Of a DNA stretch of 64,000 nucleotides, positions 45,380 through 58,513 are shown piece after piece. This DNA comes from Hippasteria phrygiana (Eukaryota; Echinodermata; Asteroidea; Valvatida; Goniasteridae), in assembly GCA_037893225.1 (NCBI GenBank), contig JAZGUH010000195.1:1116001-1180000 (forward strand). Reading direction: 5' to 3'. Made by a program: the position numbers and the translations under genes. Numbering within the stretch: the first letter of the stretch is position 1; each line of letters starts with the position of its first letter. Below the pieces are notes generated by a model, which worked only from the letters and a program-made list of their open reading frames with translations, did not search any database and had not been told where the DNA came from.

Positions 45380-45435
45380 CATAGCCCATCATAACTGCTG
45401 GATACAATAAGTGACCCATCTCGATTGAAATCAAC
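45380..45435 (-). CDS. WDR5: WDR5 exon (Y191 blade)
   Basis: It encodes VDFNRDGSLIVSSSYDGL plus two bases of C195. Y191, a WIN-site residue, is here. The acceptor is TTCATTGCAG and the donor GTAAGTGAC. It is 56 bases long. Confidence 0.97.
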
Positions 45436-45464
45436 CTGCAATGAAAATAAATATACAAGCATAA

Positions 45465-45805
45465 CTGTAAAGGTCACAGTTTAAAATCCCGCTTGTGCCG
45501 ATTTCTTGTTCAATTTGGAAATTGATTAAATTTACCTGCTCAGTTTCCTTTGTGGTCTGTTTGATAATATGTTTAAAAAAATTGTACCCTCGATTGCACT
45601 GTACAGTTGAGGCGTGATCCCTGGCTATACAGCATTATGGGTTTTATAACATCTGACTAGCAAAGTGACATGTACTTTAATATTATTAGAAGCCGCCTGA
45701 ACTAAGATACTGACAAATTGGGAGATGGCTAACATAGCTCAATTGGTAGAGCACTGGTATGATAACCTGGAGGTTGCAGGTATAAATCCCACTCCTGCCA
45801 GTTTT
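45465..45805 (+). repeat. tRNA-derived SINE family B, two-headed copy
   Basis: A degenerate box B end (TTAAAATCCCGCTTGTGCCG) at about 45480 starts a body of about 230 bp shared with 29430-29690. The leader (TGAACTAAGATACTGACAAA) and the second core (TAGCTCAATTGGTAGAGCAC, CTCCTGCCAGTTTTCTTT) follow. It starts about 30 bp upstream of the intron end on the WDR5 strand. Confidence 0.65.
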
Positions 45806-46707
45806 CTTTATTTAGTAAAAAAAAAAAAGTTGCAATAGACGAATTTCACATCAGCCTCAGTGCACTTCCACATTGAAAATGAGACTCTTAGTGTCAAACA
45901 AACTCAGTGCCAGTACATGTACTTCACAAATGAATGAATAACAGCATATGACACATTCTTAATCAACATGATGCTGGACTATTTCACAGACTGATTCTCA
46001 ACAAATTAGATTATATTTTTGGATGACTCGAACCCGCAAAATTCAAGAAAATGTCCCTGTGTAATGAACGTGACATAAGTTGCTTATTAGCAACAAGAGC
46101 CTCACATTGAAACAGGAAGTGGGCAGGTGGGTGCTACTGTCATCTATCTAGATTTGTCTAAGTGCCACTTGGGGGGGGGGGGGGGGGGAAACAAAATTTC
46201 CATAGCAGCTAAAATGTAGTAGGATTAACGTATTGAATACGATTGCTGGCCATAGCCATGATTTGAAAAAGAACACCTGGATGGTTGATGTCCATACGAT
46301 ATTCTTCCCTGTATTCAATCCATTGCTTGCCATTGGCATACCGACACTCCATTAACCCTAACGTCCTAGGCATTCACTTGAGGTACAGTACACTGTACTA
46401 CAAAATACTACCGTAATTTTCGGAATATAGGCCGCGGCTTATACGTTGATTCTCACGCTGAAAAATGTCCCTCACGGTCCTCCGAAGCGCGATTTCAAAG
46501 GGCGCGCTCTATCGGATCCCCAGGGACAGTCAATTAGCATGGTGCCTTGTGTACAATTAAACGGGTTAGATACAACGCTGGTGATTCGGGGACGCGTCTT
46601 GTTGCATGTCATATCTGCCACATGTGCCAGCTTAGCGATTTCCAGCGATTGTGCTCGAAGGATATCACAGTTTTTAGTGAAAAGTTACGTATATTGCTAG
46701 ATTAAGA

Positions 46708-49617
46708 ATGCCTCGTGAGGTTAGAAAACAGTGTTGTATTTGCAAAACAGGAGTAAGTTGTAGATTTTATTCATCTAGTGTTTATCAGGACGATATCAAA
46801 CCTTGTTTTTTGCTTCAAGATGATCGTGAAGGTGATTTGTGCACCTCGTGTAAAACGTCCATTGTTAATTTTCGGGCAGACAAATCAGTAAATTTCGCGC
46901 ATCGCGTAGATAGTAAGCTTCAGTTTGGTGCGTTTCCTCAACGAAAAAATCGGCGGCAAACGTGAAAGAAAACTAATAGAGCAAGTGGAAAAAAGCGTAG
47001 AAAAAGAACGTGATGAAGCACCCTCAAGCGAGGTTGAAGAATTAAAAGGGAAAATTGAAACTCTTGAAGCAGAAAACAAGAAACTCAGAGAATTCAAGGA
47101 AAATGTAAAACACCATCTAGGAGTTGATAGGACATGTGAGGTACATCAACTGAAAAATTCTGCACTACGGCATATTTCAGCTACCTCAGGGACGGGGGAT
47201 AAAGATATCTTAAAAGTTCAGAGCAAACATGGGCGTCCAAAGGTTTTTGTTAGGGTTCCTGTTGCTGTGGTGGGAAGTTCTACTTGTACGAAAGAGAGTC
47301 TCCGTAAAAGGAGCCAGTTGATTGAAAAGGTAGAAAAAATCCAATCTGGAGGTATGTTTCCTACAAGTTCAACTTGCAGTGCTGGTTCACAGTCAAGCTC
47401 TGGTAGGACTACTCCCTCAGCGGCAGGAACACGTCCCTCAACCCCAGTGCTAGCTTCTTTGGATGATGTTGCTGCTCAGCGCGCTTGGAATATAAAGCAA
47501 AAAAAAGAGGAGTATGCAACAGCATCCCAAGCAGCAGGCTTAAACGTTTGCACTCAGTTCTCAAGGAAAACAATAAATGGGTTGCGTAGCCTCATGCCAG
47601 AGACCATGTGGGTTTTTCTTTAAAAAACCCTAGAAAAAGAAACGGGGCAAAAGTTGTTAGGAACGCGACAAGCAATGAGATCTTCAACAGAAGTTCCTGA
47701 CAAGTATGAGTTTGGTTCTTTCCAAGGAAGTGGGGGGAGCACTGTTCACTTCAGCCGAGTTATGGATGTTGGAAATCTGATTAAACACGTTGTCACAGAA
47801 TCTGTTGAAACAAATATGATGGTGAAAAGCTTCGATGATACATTATGGTTCCATGTTTCCGGGGATAAGGGTGGTAAAAGTACAAAATTTGTCATCCAAA
47901 TTCTGAATGTCAAGGACAGTCACTCTGTCAAATTGCTCAACTTGTTGGGAATATTCGAAGGTGGGAAAGATGACAGGATCAACATTGAAGCAGCATTCAA
48001 CCCTGTTTTTGAGAAACTTCTAGAGATTACTGGGGACATCTCAAAGCTGCAGCTCCCAAAACCAGATATTCATGACAACCTGTTCACAGATGAAATGGTT
48101 CAGGCAGGGGTGGATGAGAAATTAGATTTCACTCCTCTGGAAAAAATTGATCACAGTAACAGGTTCATCAGCCCCAATTGCAGGTACTGCCAGCAAGCTT
48201 CATCTTCATTCGGGGCAGAACAAGATCAGTCTAGTTCAAAAATGGAAGACCCTAAAATTTACACAAAGTGTAAACTGACATGGGGCGGTGATTGGGAATG
48301 GATAGCAAAAGTACTTGGATTGACAGGTCCCAATGGTTTTCATTTTTGCCCCCACTGTCTTGCCACACTAAATGACCTTCAGCGCGGTAAGCCTCATGCT
48401 TTACATGTCATGGAGGAATACAAAAATGAGGATGAAGATAATGGTGTACCTGCATACAGTCAGCAAAGAGACCTGGCAACCTGTCATGCGAAGGCCCAAG
48501 ATTTCATTGCAAGAGGTGCAAAAAAGGAACAGGCTAAGCATTTTGACAACTGCATTCAACATCCACTTATAGGCACCAAGGATCGGGTCATTGAGCATGT
48601 GTCAGTCAGTCCCTTGCATATAGGTTTAGGACTGGGGTTACAGATGTTTGAGATTGTCGAGAAAAATGCACAACAATTAGACAAACAAATCCTCATAAAT
48701 AATGGGATGCATAATGCTGTAGATGATTTGTATGCGCGCGTTGCAGATTTGGCTAAGGAACAAAATGAGTTGCGCGATTCCAAGAGAGAACTTGAAGATG
48801 ACCTTGGCGCTAAGCATGACCAGGTTGCTCAGGTACAGTCAGATAATCCTAATCATTTTTCCAAAACGGATCAGAAATTAAATGACAACAGTCTACAAGC
48901 TAGGAATTCTAGGAAGCAGGTTCAGCAGCTGAATAGTCAAATCAAGGGACTTGAAAAAAGAAATCGAGGCATTGACAAAGAGATTGGTAGCAATGAAAAG
49001 GTACAGGCTGAGGTTAGAGATGAAATTCAGAGGGTTCCAGGACCATTTATGAGTAGGTTTAGCACAGCCATAGAAGGATTAGGCATTAGGAGACAGTCAT
49101 ATCATGGTGGATCATTAATTGGGGGTGATGTACACAAGATGTTGAAAGATGCCAACTACAACCAGTTTTCTGAAATTTTTCTTCCTTTCAGTCTCAACAC
49201 ACCCACTGGGCTCCAAACATTTGGGTCCAAAGAATTGTCTGAGAAAATCAGTGCAATGTTTGACAAATATAAATCCTGTTATGACTTGTACACTGTACAT
49301 AGATTGTTGTGTAAGCATGAAGTCGAGTTGCTAGCCTTGCGGTGTTCCGAGTTTGGTTGCTGGTTCCCAATCAACTTTCCAACAGAAAACCTTAAACGAA
49401 AATTTCATCTTCTCACAGTTGAAGTCCCAAGGCAGGCTAGGATATTAGGAACTGTTGGCATGATGTCTGAACAGGCCACAGAGAGCATTCATGCATATGC
49501 GAATAAATTAGAGCGTATGTTCGTCAGTGTGCGCGAGCCTGCTAAGCGACAAAAACTTGTGCTCAGACAACATGCCATGTACAGCTCCCCTCAGTTGCGA
49601 CATCTCAAAATGTAGAA
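46708..49617 (+). pseudogene. Transposase-like gene: SINHCAF-like zinc finger, coiled coils, DDE-like core (three frames)
   Basis: Frame 1 (46708-46965) encodes a zinc-finger-like block with CCICK, RF, a Y..D...CF stretch, GD.C..C (C9, C12, C33, C45, C48) and HRVDSK, very close to the SINHCAF/FAM60A domain. A frameshift near 46945 leads to frame 2 (to a TAA at 47623) with a coiled coil (VEELKGKIETLEAENKKLRE) and a Ser/Thr-rich linker. The same frame resumes to 49615 with 653 more residues. These include GDKGGKSTKF (D71), WGGDWEWIAK (D213) followed by FCPHC (a CxxC), SPLHIGLGL, a long coiled coil (357-460) and MMSEQATESIHAYANKLER (E606/E610). I infer D71, D213 and one of the E residues as a DDE triad with a coiled-coil insert, as in the KDZ group. 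Only two breaks in about 970 codons suggest recent decay. Confidence 0.72.
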
Positions 49618-49778
49618 CTAAGAACAGGATCTTGACTTATAAGTTTAGGAAGGGTTTTACTTAAAAATTCCAGTGCAGGCCAGATTTCAATTATAAATAA
49701 ATATTAGCAGGATCTTAACATTCAGTCTTAGGTAGGATTTTTAGTTTCAGGATTCAATGTAAGCATAAGCCGGATTGT

Positions 49779-50033
49779 TTATGGTGACAGTTGGTCTAGA
49801 GCACTGAATTGGGTTAATGACAAGTCTTGGGGTATCCAGTTGTCATTAAACACCAAATGAAGCAATCTAAACCAACTGTTTCCAAATTAATGTTTTTTTG
49901 TAACTAATGGTAAGGGTGATTTAGCTTAGATTAATAATGTTTGTAGTGACAATTGGTCCAGAGCACTGAATTGGGTTCATGACAAGTCTTGCGGTATCCA
50001 GTTGTCATTAAACACCCAATAAAGTAATCCAAA
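49779..50033. repeat. Two direct repeats with period of about 159 bp
   Basis: TCCAGAGCACTGAATTGGGT, TCATGACAAGTCTTG and TATCCAGTTGTCATTAAACA occur at 49779-49870 and again at 49938-50033. Each can form a hairpin between TGACAATTGG and CCAGTTGTCA. They follow the transposase stop and would lie in its 3' UTR. Confidence 0.8.
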
Positions 50034-53000
50034 TTAGTATTTTTTGTAACTACATGTTATTGCAAGGATGATTTAGCTCTAACCTCTAGGGTGCATGCAA
50101 AATATACTACTAAAATAAATTAAAGGAACAGACATTTGCATTTGAAAGTTTTCAGCCAGATGTGTACCTCATTGATTTTACTTATTGTACACTGCTGCAA
50201 TTGTTTAGTTATGCAAAATAAAATGTGAGATGATGCAATTGCTTTGTCATGTATTTTAAAGTTCAGTTGACTGCAGGGTTAAAAATACTAATACATCAGT
50301 CTGTTCCTTTAATTATTTCGAGTAGTATAGCATTGAATTTGTTGGATTTAGCAGGGATAGGGTTTGTTGATTTATTTGATTACATGTAGAATTACTTTAG
50401 TTTGCAGTTATTGGTAGCTGCCTACGTCGCGAGTGGGACAAGACCGCCACTGCCATAATTGCAAACATGTAGGCCGTTCAAATCCAACATTTTCTTCAGC
50501 AAACTGTAAACTTAAAATAAGTAAATACTAACAGGTTGCATGGACATTATTTTTTTTTAATTCAAGGTTCATTACAAAATCAGATCATCACTATTTGTGT
50601 GGGCTTTGAACAGGTGAAATAATTAGTTTCTCTAATAATTTGTCATTTACCCAAACAAATTGTGGGTGAACTTGTAAAATGTTTTCACACATCAAACTTG
50701 AAATTGAAAATTGTACTTTCTTGAAAAATGAAAGGTTCATCAACCTAAGGGGAGGGGGGGTTATGAAATTTGCCCAATAAAGTGATTCCCAAAAGGTTTT
50801 GTCTGCGAAAACATGTACAGGGGGGGGGGGGCTGATAAACTTTCTCACCGTTGGTGTCATTTAACCTTATTTTCTTCACACCCATAGGCAAAATAAGACC
50901 TGTATTTGCAAGGCATAGGTTCCTACAAGCAGAAAAAAAAATGGCAACGAACAAGGGGGGGGGGGGTGTTTCGACCCCCAAAACCCCTCTGGATCCGCGC
51001 CTGTTGGGTAATCGAGTTATGAAAGGCAATGGTATTGCAGTCTGGTCAAGTGGATACATGATGATTTACAAGGATCTCTTCTCATGGGTGGGTCAGATCT
51101 TCGAGTCATTTGCTGTGTTTAAAGACATGGTTGTGATAAGAGGATCCATGATAGCATCTACCCAGAGATCAATACATTGTATCTGAGTCCACGTCAAAAC
51201 CACTGCAACATGAACACAGTGGCATAACGGGTTTAACTTGGGCGGGCGGGTGGGGAGGGGGGGGGTTACTATTAATGGGTGAACAAATATTTCAGGGAGG
51301 GGGGACTGAAGCCAACAATGTAATTGTTTTACTCGAGATTTTAAATGGGGAGAGCAAGAGGCATGTATGCCCCATGCTTGTACTTTTAACATTTGCCGCA
51401 ATTTTTTTGTCGAGTGCCAATTCTTCAAATAATCAGATGGCATATGATGACTGGCGTCTTTCTTAAGCATCCCCATCTTTCTTAGTTGGCCATGAGTGTG
51501 GTACTTTTGAAAACAAATAAGTAGCTCCGGGGGGGGGGGGGGGGGGGGGGGGGGGGCCTTCGGGGGCGCACTTCCCCCCCCCCCCCCCATAAAAATCATC
51601 GGGCCCCCTCCCCCACTGAAAATTCCACACACGCATAAAATAATGGCATTATCAAGAAAAATAACTGAGCAGCCAGCCCCCCCCCCCTTCATGAAGAGAG
51701 CCCTGGCTACTGGTAACCAGACGACTGAGGATCGGATGCCTTTCTTCGGCACTGTTTGATGGTGATCACTGCTGTTTCATCAGAAAAAGAGTACTACTTC
51801 TCTTTGATGCAGTCTGCTTTATTTTTTCATCAGTAAACAGGAATGGTAAAGAAATCAGAATTGGGGGTCCTTTATTAATTATTTGAAAAATAAACAAACA
51901 GTTTTCTTCATACTTGGATTTCAGGTACTATGCATATATTGTGGAAGCTCAGGTAATCAGGATCTTTGGGTGGGTGGAAGGGATTAATCCAGGGGTGGGT
52001 CTAGTTTTAGCTGAAAAGGGGAGAAAACGTGGGGGTGGGGACTGTTAACAATAACAGGTATGCACCACTTTTGTCTGCATATAAAACCTGCTTCCTTGAG
52101 TTACATCAAATGGGTTATTTATGCAGACAAAAGTAGCATGTCTGCCCCCTGCATGCCCTCTTCCATTACCACAGAAAGTATCTCCCCCTTAATGTTGGAT
52201 CTGCCCCAGTGATATTTAAACGGAAAGATTTTAATTCAACCCCACAGTAAAATCTCGGAAAATAATTAACTCTCCTTGCTAAAAAATTCTCAAAATATGT
52301 GGCTGAGCCTGTTATTTCAAGATTTGTCAGAAAAATCTGTAAAAATGAGGCAGAAATTAACATGTAAGCACTTTAAGTGGGCAAACACTGTGACTGTAGC
52401 ACAAAACATCTACATGTAGCACAAATAACACAAAAGTTTCTTCCCCTATATTGCACAAACATTTCCTAAGTAAGTTCTTAAAATTAAAGGTTGTGCCAAG
52501 TGTTTTAAAATTCTAAAAACAGACGGATGATTATTGTCAAAAATTTGCTTTCCCTGACCGATTTTTGGTAGGATGTATTAAAGTTTCCGTTTAGTGTTTA
52601 CAGAAATACCTGTAGAATTCATCGTGCATTTTTGCTATGCATGCTCACTACGGTTATGCATATGAATGATATAGCCTATATAGGCCTATGTTGTGCATGC
52701 TTTTGCCTCATGCAGGCCAACTTACATGTCGAAATTATGCCGATTTAACACCATCACCATGTCGATGTACGCTGAAACTATTCTACTTCCTGTCCTTTTA
52801 ACCACAAATACGACCAATCTGTGAATACATTCATTTTCCACGTCCAAAACACCAACAGAGAATCAACGCTGCATTTCCCGCACGCACAATGTTGCCACGT
52901 CAGCCATTTTTAAATACCCACTGAACGTCAGCACGTGCGAAGACGCACACAAATCACCAGGATTCAGTGGGAAAAATGCTCCTTTTAAAAATATTGGCAT

Positions 53001-53800
53001 GGGGCAAATGGACTAAGCCAATGTTTTTATGCAGATTTTAGATGTTCAGCTATGTCTTACAGGTATAATTGAAGTGAGTATTGAAGCCATTCGTCGAGAA
53101 ATTTTTTTTGGTTGCACGACAGCTGTTCTTCATCTCGGGAAATTCCAGGGGTATGAGTCATGCATTTTGACCTTGGCATACACAATGAAGTCGTGTGATC
53201 AGGGGACGCGGAGTATTTTAGCCGAATCACTTCGGGGTTGTTGCCAAAGAGTTCCTCCACACACACAAAATAGATTTTGGCCCCAAAAATCCTTGGATCT
53301 GGTCTATCTAAAACATTTTGGGGAGGGATAAATATCGATGACGTCATCACTTAGCAAAAAGAAAGTCAGCAGAGGCAATTTTTGTGCAGATTTTTCTCTT
53401 TTAGTGGCCGGGAGCACCAGCTGTTTATGTCATGATCGTGCCATAGACGAAGGTTGAAAGGTCACATACAAGAGAGGGAAAGCTGAGTATTGAGCTATTT
53501 CGGTAGTTTTGGTGAAAAAGGGGGATTTTTTGTAGGCCCAATAATTTATTTTTAATAAGTAAATTTCTTAACTTATAATTCGATTATCTGAAGGCCGATT
53601 TTCACCATTTTTTAAAGGTAGAGTTCGGAACTTATGCATATTCATTACATAAATTTCCCGGATGTAGGGTGTTCCCCGTGAGGAGAAATCCATTCATGAA
53701 TTTTGTTATGTGTTTTTGGAAATCCGAGTCGGCACATGTAAACAACAAATAAAAGGGCGCCCTCTGTTGATTTGCACAGTCGAGTTCAGTTTGTACGCGC
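50034..53800. other. Interior of the large transposon, no gene recognised
   Basis: No protein family is recognisable. There are several G-runs (near 50821, 50956, 51260 and a run of 28 at 51529-51556) and C-runs (51570, 51680). The words CCCCTCTGGATCCGCGCCTG near 50985 look like the end of a further inserted repeat. The long frame on the - strand at 51093-51752 is proline-rich only because of the G-runs. Confidence 0.5.
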
Positions 53801-53819
53801 GAAATACAAACTGGCGGAC

Positions 53820-56004
53820 CGTGCCCTGCGGCTTTTACTCCGGGCGGCTTATACAGCAACATTTGAAGAATAAAATCAGTCACACAAGGTTCGAAATTCA
53901 CGACGGCCACGGCGGCCAGTGCCGTCGATGCCCTAAGGCTTAGTTGCCGTGATGCCCCTTGTAAAAATGCACTATTCACGGCCAGTTTTGCTGTGCTCCA
54001 TTAATACTTTGGCCGTTGTGCCCTTCTTGCCGAACCAAGCCCTCAAATTGCTCAATTTTTCAGTACCAAACCGTTGCCGGATCCTACAAAACGGTGCTTT
54101 TTCGATCGCGCTGGTAATTGCCCGTGCGCGTGATGAGCGATCGCGCTAGAGCTCGCACGGCCCGTGCGCCCCATGTAAAAACCTTCACAAAACCTTGATT
54201 CCCCAAGCTGACTGGTTTCCGTCCGTGCATTATTTTTCTTCTTTCTCACTAGGGCGGGAACCAGTCACAGCCTAAAAACAAGCTCTGAATCCGCGGCCGA
54301 ATCCGCGGCTAGCTTTAGCCAGGTAGCTCTTACTACAGTAACCCGAACCGCCCAAAGCCGGCTAAGCCATGTGTGCGGTTTAGCAATGGTCCAGAGGGAG
54401 TAGCGTTGCCTGTTCAACTTAACACAACGAACTCGCCTCGTGCAAACGATCGTGCATGTGTGCTGCGATGACTCGGACACGTGGAAACCGAAGCGTTTTC
54501 TGTTTGCGATTTATTCGACAATTATGCCTCGCAGTCGCATCGCTTAATTAATTAATTAAAACGTTCCAGACAAATTGAACTCGACAAGTCGGCTTTTAAG
54601 TGCAAGAATGACATGAATCATGATAAAACTCATTTCTGCCTCACGGAACCAAACTCATTTTTACTAGGTGACTTGGAAAAGGAGATCAACAATGTTGACG
54701 CTTTTTCCGCCAGCGATATAGCGCACCGTGATTTCCCGAATGGCCCGTGCGGGGCGTGAACGCAACGTAGCCGGTGAAGATAGCGGCAACGCACGGTAAA
54801 ACCACTCATGCCGTCGCGCGGCATGCCCGGCACGGGCCGTGTTTCCTCCATGACTATACAACTTAAAAGTTTAGGCAGTGATGGAAATAAGAAAACAAAA
54901 ATGATTAGCAAATTATGCTAATCATATTGTCATTTGATTAGCAATGTGATAAAATTGACTAGCAAAAGAAAACCGCGACAAACTAAATGTTATTATTAAT
55001 ATGAATCATTTTTTATGAATATTGATCGATGAGTGTGCTGAAGATATTAAAGCAACATATTGAACAGTGCTTCGCATTTCTTACTCTTTAATTTCCAAGT
55101 GGTTAAGAAAACAAATACGCAAGCCGTGAGCTCAGTTTTCATTGTTTCTTGGCACCTTCAACATGTCTAAAAGTTTCGCTCACTGCCGTGAGACTAATTG
55201 TACAAATACACCAGTATGCAAGCAAGACCTTCATCTGGCCTTCGTGCCCTTATCAATTTTTGTCATTGGCCTTGGTGCCTTCATTGGTGGCCTTGGTGCC
55301 CCAGGAAATGTTGACGTCACGAAGGCCAAAATGGCATTGGCCCCCAGATTATGAATTTCGAACCCTGGTTGCCGTTTACGTTCGCTCTACTCACGTGTTG
55401 GAAATAATGGAAACCAGTCCAGAGGGACCGAATAGACTTGCAATGTACCGTAAGTACCGTTCACACCTCACAAATCGTGTGGTGCGTCTGTTCGTTTTTG
55501 TCTGTTTTATCGTTGTGTAATCCATGTTGTTTATTATTTCACTGGTCAATTGTTGACTGCTGAGCTCAGATTAGTGGTTAAAGTTGTCATTGTCTTTTTT
55601 ATTGGGCTCCGTGCGCGTCGAATGAGGGCGCTGTCCACAGATACTCGTATACCACCAGTAGGATTGCTTTGTCTCTTTGCCGACTCTCGATAATTGCGTT
55701 TTCAATAAAAATATCATAGCAGGAACCAGACACTTAAATTGAAGTCAGGTAAGATGACGTCGATATTGAACCCAAACTCGCCTTTTCTTTCCGCCTATCT
55801 CGTTCGTGCGCTGCTTACACTTTAGGATTGCATGTGATTTCGATAGTGGAACCATTTTACATACGAGCGCTATGCAGCACGATGACTTTAGTAGTTGGTC
55901 GTCAGCGCCGAGGTGCGGCTAATACGCCAACTTTAAATATTAATTTGCAGATTTGTGCGTGCTGCGGCTTATACTCCGCGCTGCCTATATTCCGAAAATT
56001 ACGG
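53820..56004. repeat. Right arm of the large transposon, shared with 41505-43766
   Basis: It starts CTGCGGCTTTTACTCCGGGC and is nearly identical to the derivative over about 2.2 kb. It includes tracts that read as open frames on both strands but whose reading frames are not conserved between the two copies, so they are probably non-coding. Confidence 0.85.
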
Positions 56005-56125
56005 TACTCAATTCGCATACGCCAGTGTAGTAAAAGTACTGCATACTACAGTTTACTCAAGTAGTATTTTGTAGTATTCAGTGATGTTAGGGTTAACAGC
56101 CAGACAGAAGGGGTTAACCCTTTCC

Positions 56126-56277
56126 TTACCAATGTCAAGTTTACTCACAGGCCACAGCACCCCTATGCTTACCAATGTCAAGTTTACTCACAGGCCACAG
56201 CACCCCTATGCTTACCAATGTCAAGTTTACTCACAGGCCACAGCACCCCTATGCTTACCAATGTCAAGTTTACTCAA
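56126..56277 (+). repeat. Tandem repeat, 43-bp unit, 3.5 copies
   Basis: The unit starts TTACCAATGTCAAGTTTACT and continues CACAGGCCACAGCACCCCTA TGC. Three complete copies are identical by eye, followed by a partial copy. Confidence 0.95.
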
Positions 56278-56689
56278 CAAGGAAACCACACATAATAAGC
56301 CGCGTCCACATTGGAATCATTTCAGTTAAACAAAAAGAGACTCTTGTCAACTTAACAAAATTTAAGTCCCGTGTGGACAACCGTTAAAGTTGACAAGTTT
56401 TGGTCACTGATTGTGAGTTGTACCCTCTGCAGTGGTTAGATTAACAGGACCAACTTGTTGAGGAAAACAAATAGTTAGTTTAACATTGCTAAAAAGTCCT
56501 GTGCAGATGGGCTTCCTCAACTTGTCAGATTACTTATAAATGTACATGTACAATGTATGCCTCCCAAAAATAAGTAACGTACGTTTTAAAAGGTATATGA
56601 ATTGTTTTGGCAATTTTAGAGAATGTTGACCTAAAATCAGAAATTAGAAATTGTGTGATGTATTTGCTTGGGGATAGACGACGTCACTA

Positions 56690-57150
56690 AGGGAGTTACC
56701 ATTGTGTGTGTGTGTGAGTATGTATATAACGGCAATCGTGGACCTAAGACAAAAGAATTCGGGCGTAGACAAAGGGTCCACGTTTGACCGAACGTCCATG
56801 ACTGAAAATCATGTACAAAACATATGGGAGGCCTTCCGAAAAAGTTAAAGTATAAACAAAAGAGGGACAATGGGAGGTCCGCGATTGCCGGTGTATACAC
56901 ACGTGGGCGCGTTGGGGTATTCAACCCGTGGACGAAAAATGCCGGAGAACAAAAGAGAACAATATCGTCCGCGATTCCCAGCATACATGTACACTGTACG
57001 TCCGCGATTGGGATTGTGTACAAAACCTATGGAGGTCTTCCGAAAAAGTTAAAGTACAAACAAAAGAGGAACAATAGGACGTCCCGTTTTGGAGGTCGAT
57101 ACACGACTGTCTGGGTGTGTGTGTGCATTGTATGGGTATCCATGTACACC
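56690..57150 (+). repeat. GT-bounded dispersed repeat, type A, two units
   Basis: Units at about 56713-56905 and 56985-57120 share the core GGCCTTCCGAAAAAGTTAAA and AACAAAAGAGGGACAATGGG. GT runs lie on both sides. Confidence 0.75.
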
Positions 57151-57931
57151 GGCATGCATAAGTACAAGTATTTATGTAACAGATGTGGGATTTCCCATTA
57201 TAAAGTTTGCTTATAAATATTGTGATTGTTCAAGAAACTACGAAACCTGTGTCTTGTTTCATCATTTTATTCAGTAAACGTCATATTTTAAACATTCAGT
57301 ACATGTATCTTTTCCTTCATGGAAAAACAGCTACATGTACATGTAGCTTTACAGGACCATTTTGCGACATACATTTTTTTGTACATGTAGGTAAATCACC
57401 ACACATGCCATATTGAAAATATTATCCGTACATTGATAGCAACTGCAGGCACATTAAGACAAAAGCCCATAAAATAAATATGTATGAGGTGTATCCCAAA
57501 ACCCGGCTATGGAAATGAGACGCATGCAAATGCTTGCCTGTGAACTTGTGCCAGCGGTTGGTGACGTATGTTCGAAAATTATCCTGTATATGATGAAAAA
57601 GGTATGGCTGTGGGCATGCCAGAAGCAATGTTTATAAGGAAAAAGCATGGCTGACTAGCATTGACAAGAAATTTATTGTTGAAAGATGATTTTGCAAACA
57701 ACATCAAGCCAAATTATCCCGAAGCATGTCAATTCAAGAGTTGAAAATGACTGCAATCAGGAACGACAGTGTTGGTTTTATGTGTGACCTGATCGTGATC
57801 CGCCTTACATGTACATGTACAGTGTAGCCCCAGCCAAGTGGACCAAACCAAAACACGTTTCAGAAAAATGCTGAGTTGGTAATCACAATTTGTTTGTATA
57901 AGCAGGGGAAGAGCTTTAAAGTAAGCTTATT

Positions 57932-58513
<582 letters not shown>

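Larger units (their letters stand above)
46411..56004 (+). mobile_element. Large TIR DNA transposon with SINHCAF-like zinc finger protein, 9594 bp
   Basis: The inverted ends share 22 bases from CCGTAATTTTCGGAATATAG inward and are flanked by TA. Further in, CGGCTTATAC-type words (CGGCTTTTACTCCGG, GCGGCTTATACTCC, GCGACTAATACGCC in the related copy) repeat at both sides, as transposase-binding subterminal repeats would. The transposase-like gene lies near the left end (46708-49617). The right 2.2 kb is shared with the derivative at 41446-43766, which proves the element has moved or been copied as a unit. Superfamily is not settled. Confidence 0.85.
46352..56096. mobile_element. TTAACCCTAAC-ended MITE split by the large transposon
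   Basis: TTAACCCTAAC at 46352 is mirrored by GTTAGGGTTAA at 56086-56096. The words CTACAAAATACTA/AGTATTTTGTAG lie inside both arms, on either side of the 46411-56004 element. The small element would be about 150 bp without the insert. A similar pair occurs at 62717-62937. Confidence 0.55.

Noticed and set aside
51093..51752. A 219-residue gene on the - strand
   Set aside because: Its proline blocks come from G-runs on the + strand and no domain is recognisable.
54052..55520. Open frames in the right arm of the large transposon as genes
   Set aside because: The corresponding frames in the 41.4-43.8 kb copy are shifted or stopped and differ in length, so no coding constraint is visible.
56126..56277. 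CRISPR array
   Set aside because: The 43-bp units are perfectly contiguous with no spacers and lie in animal DNA.
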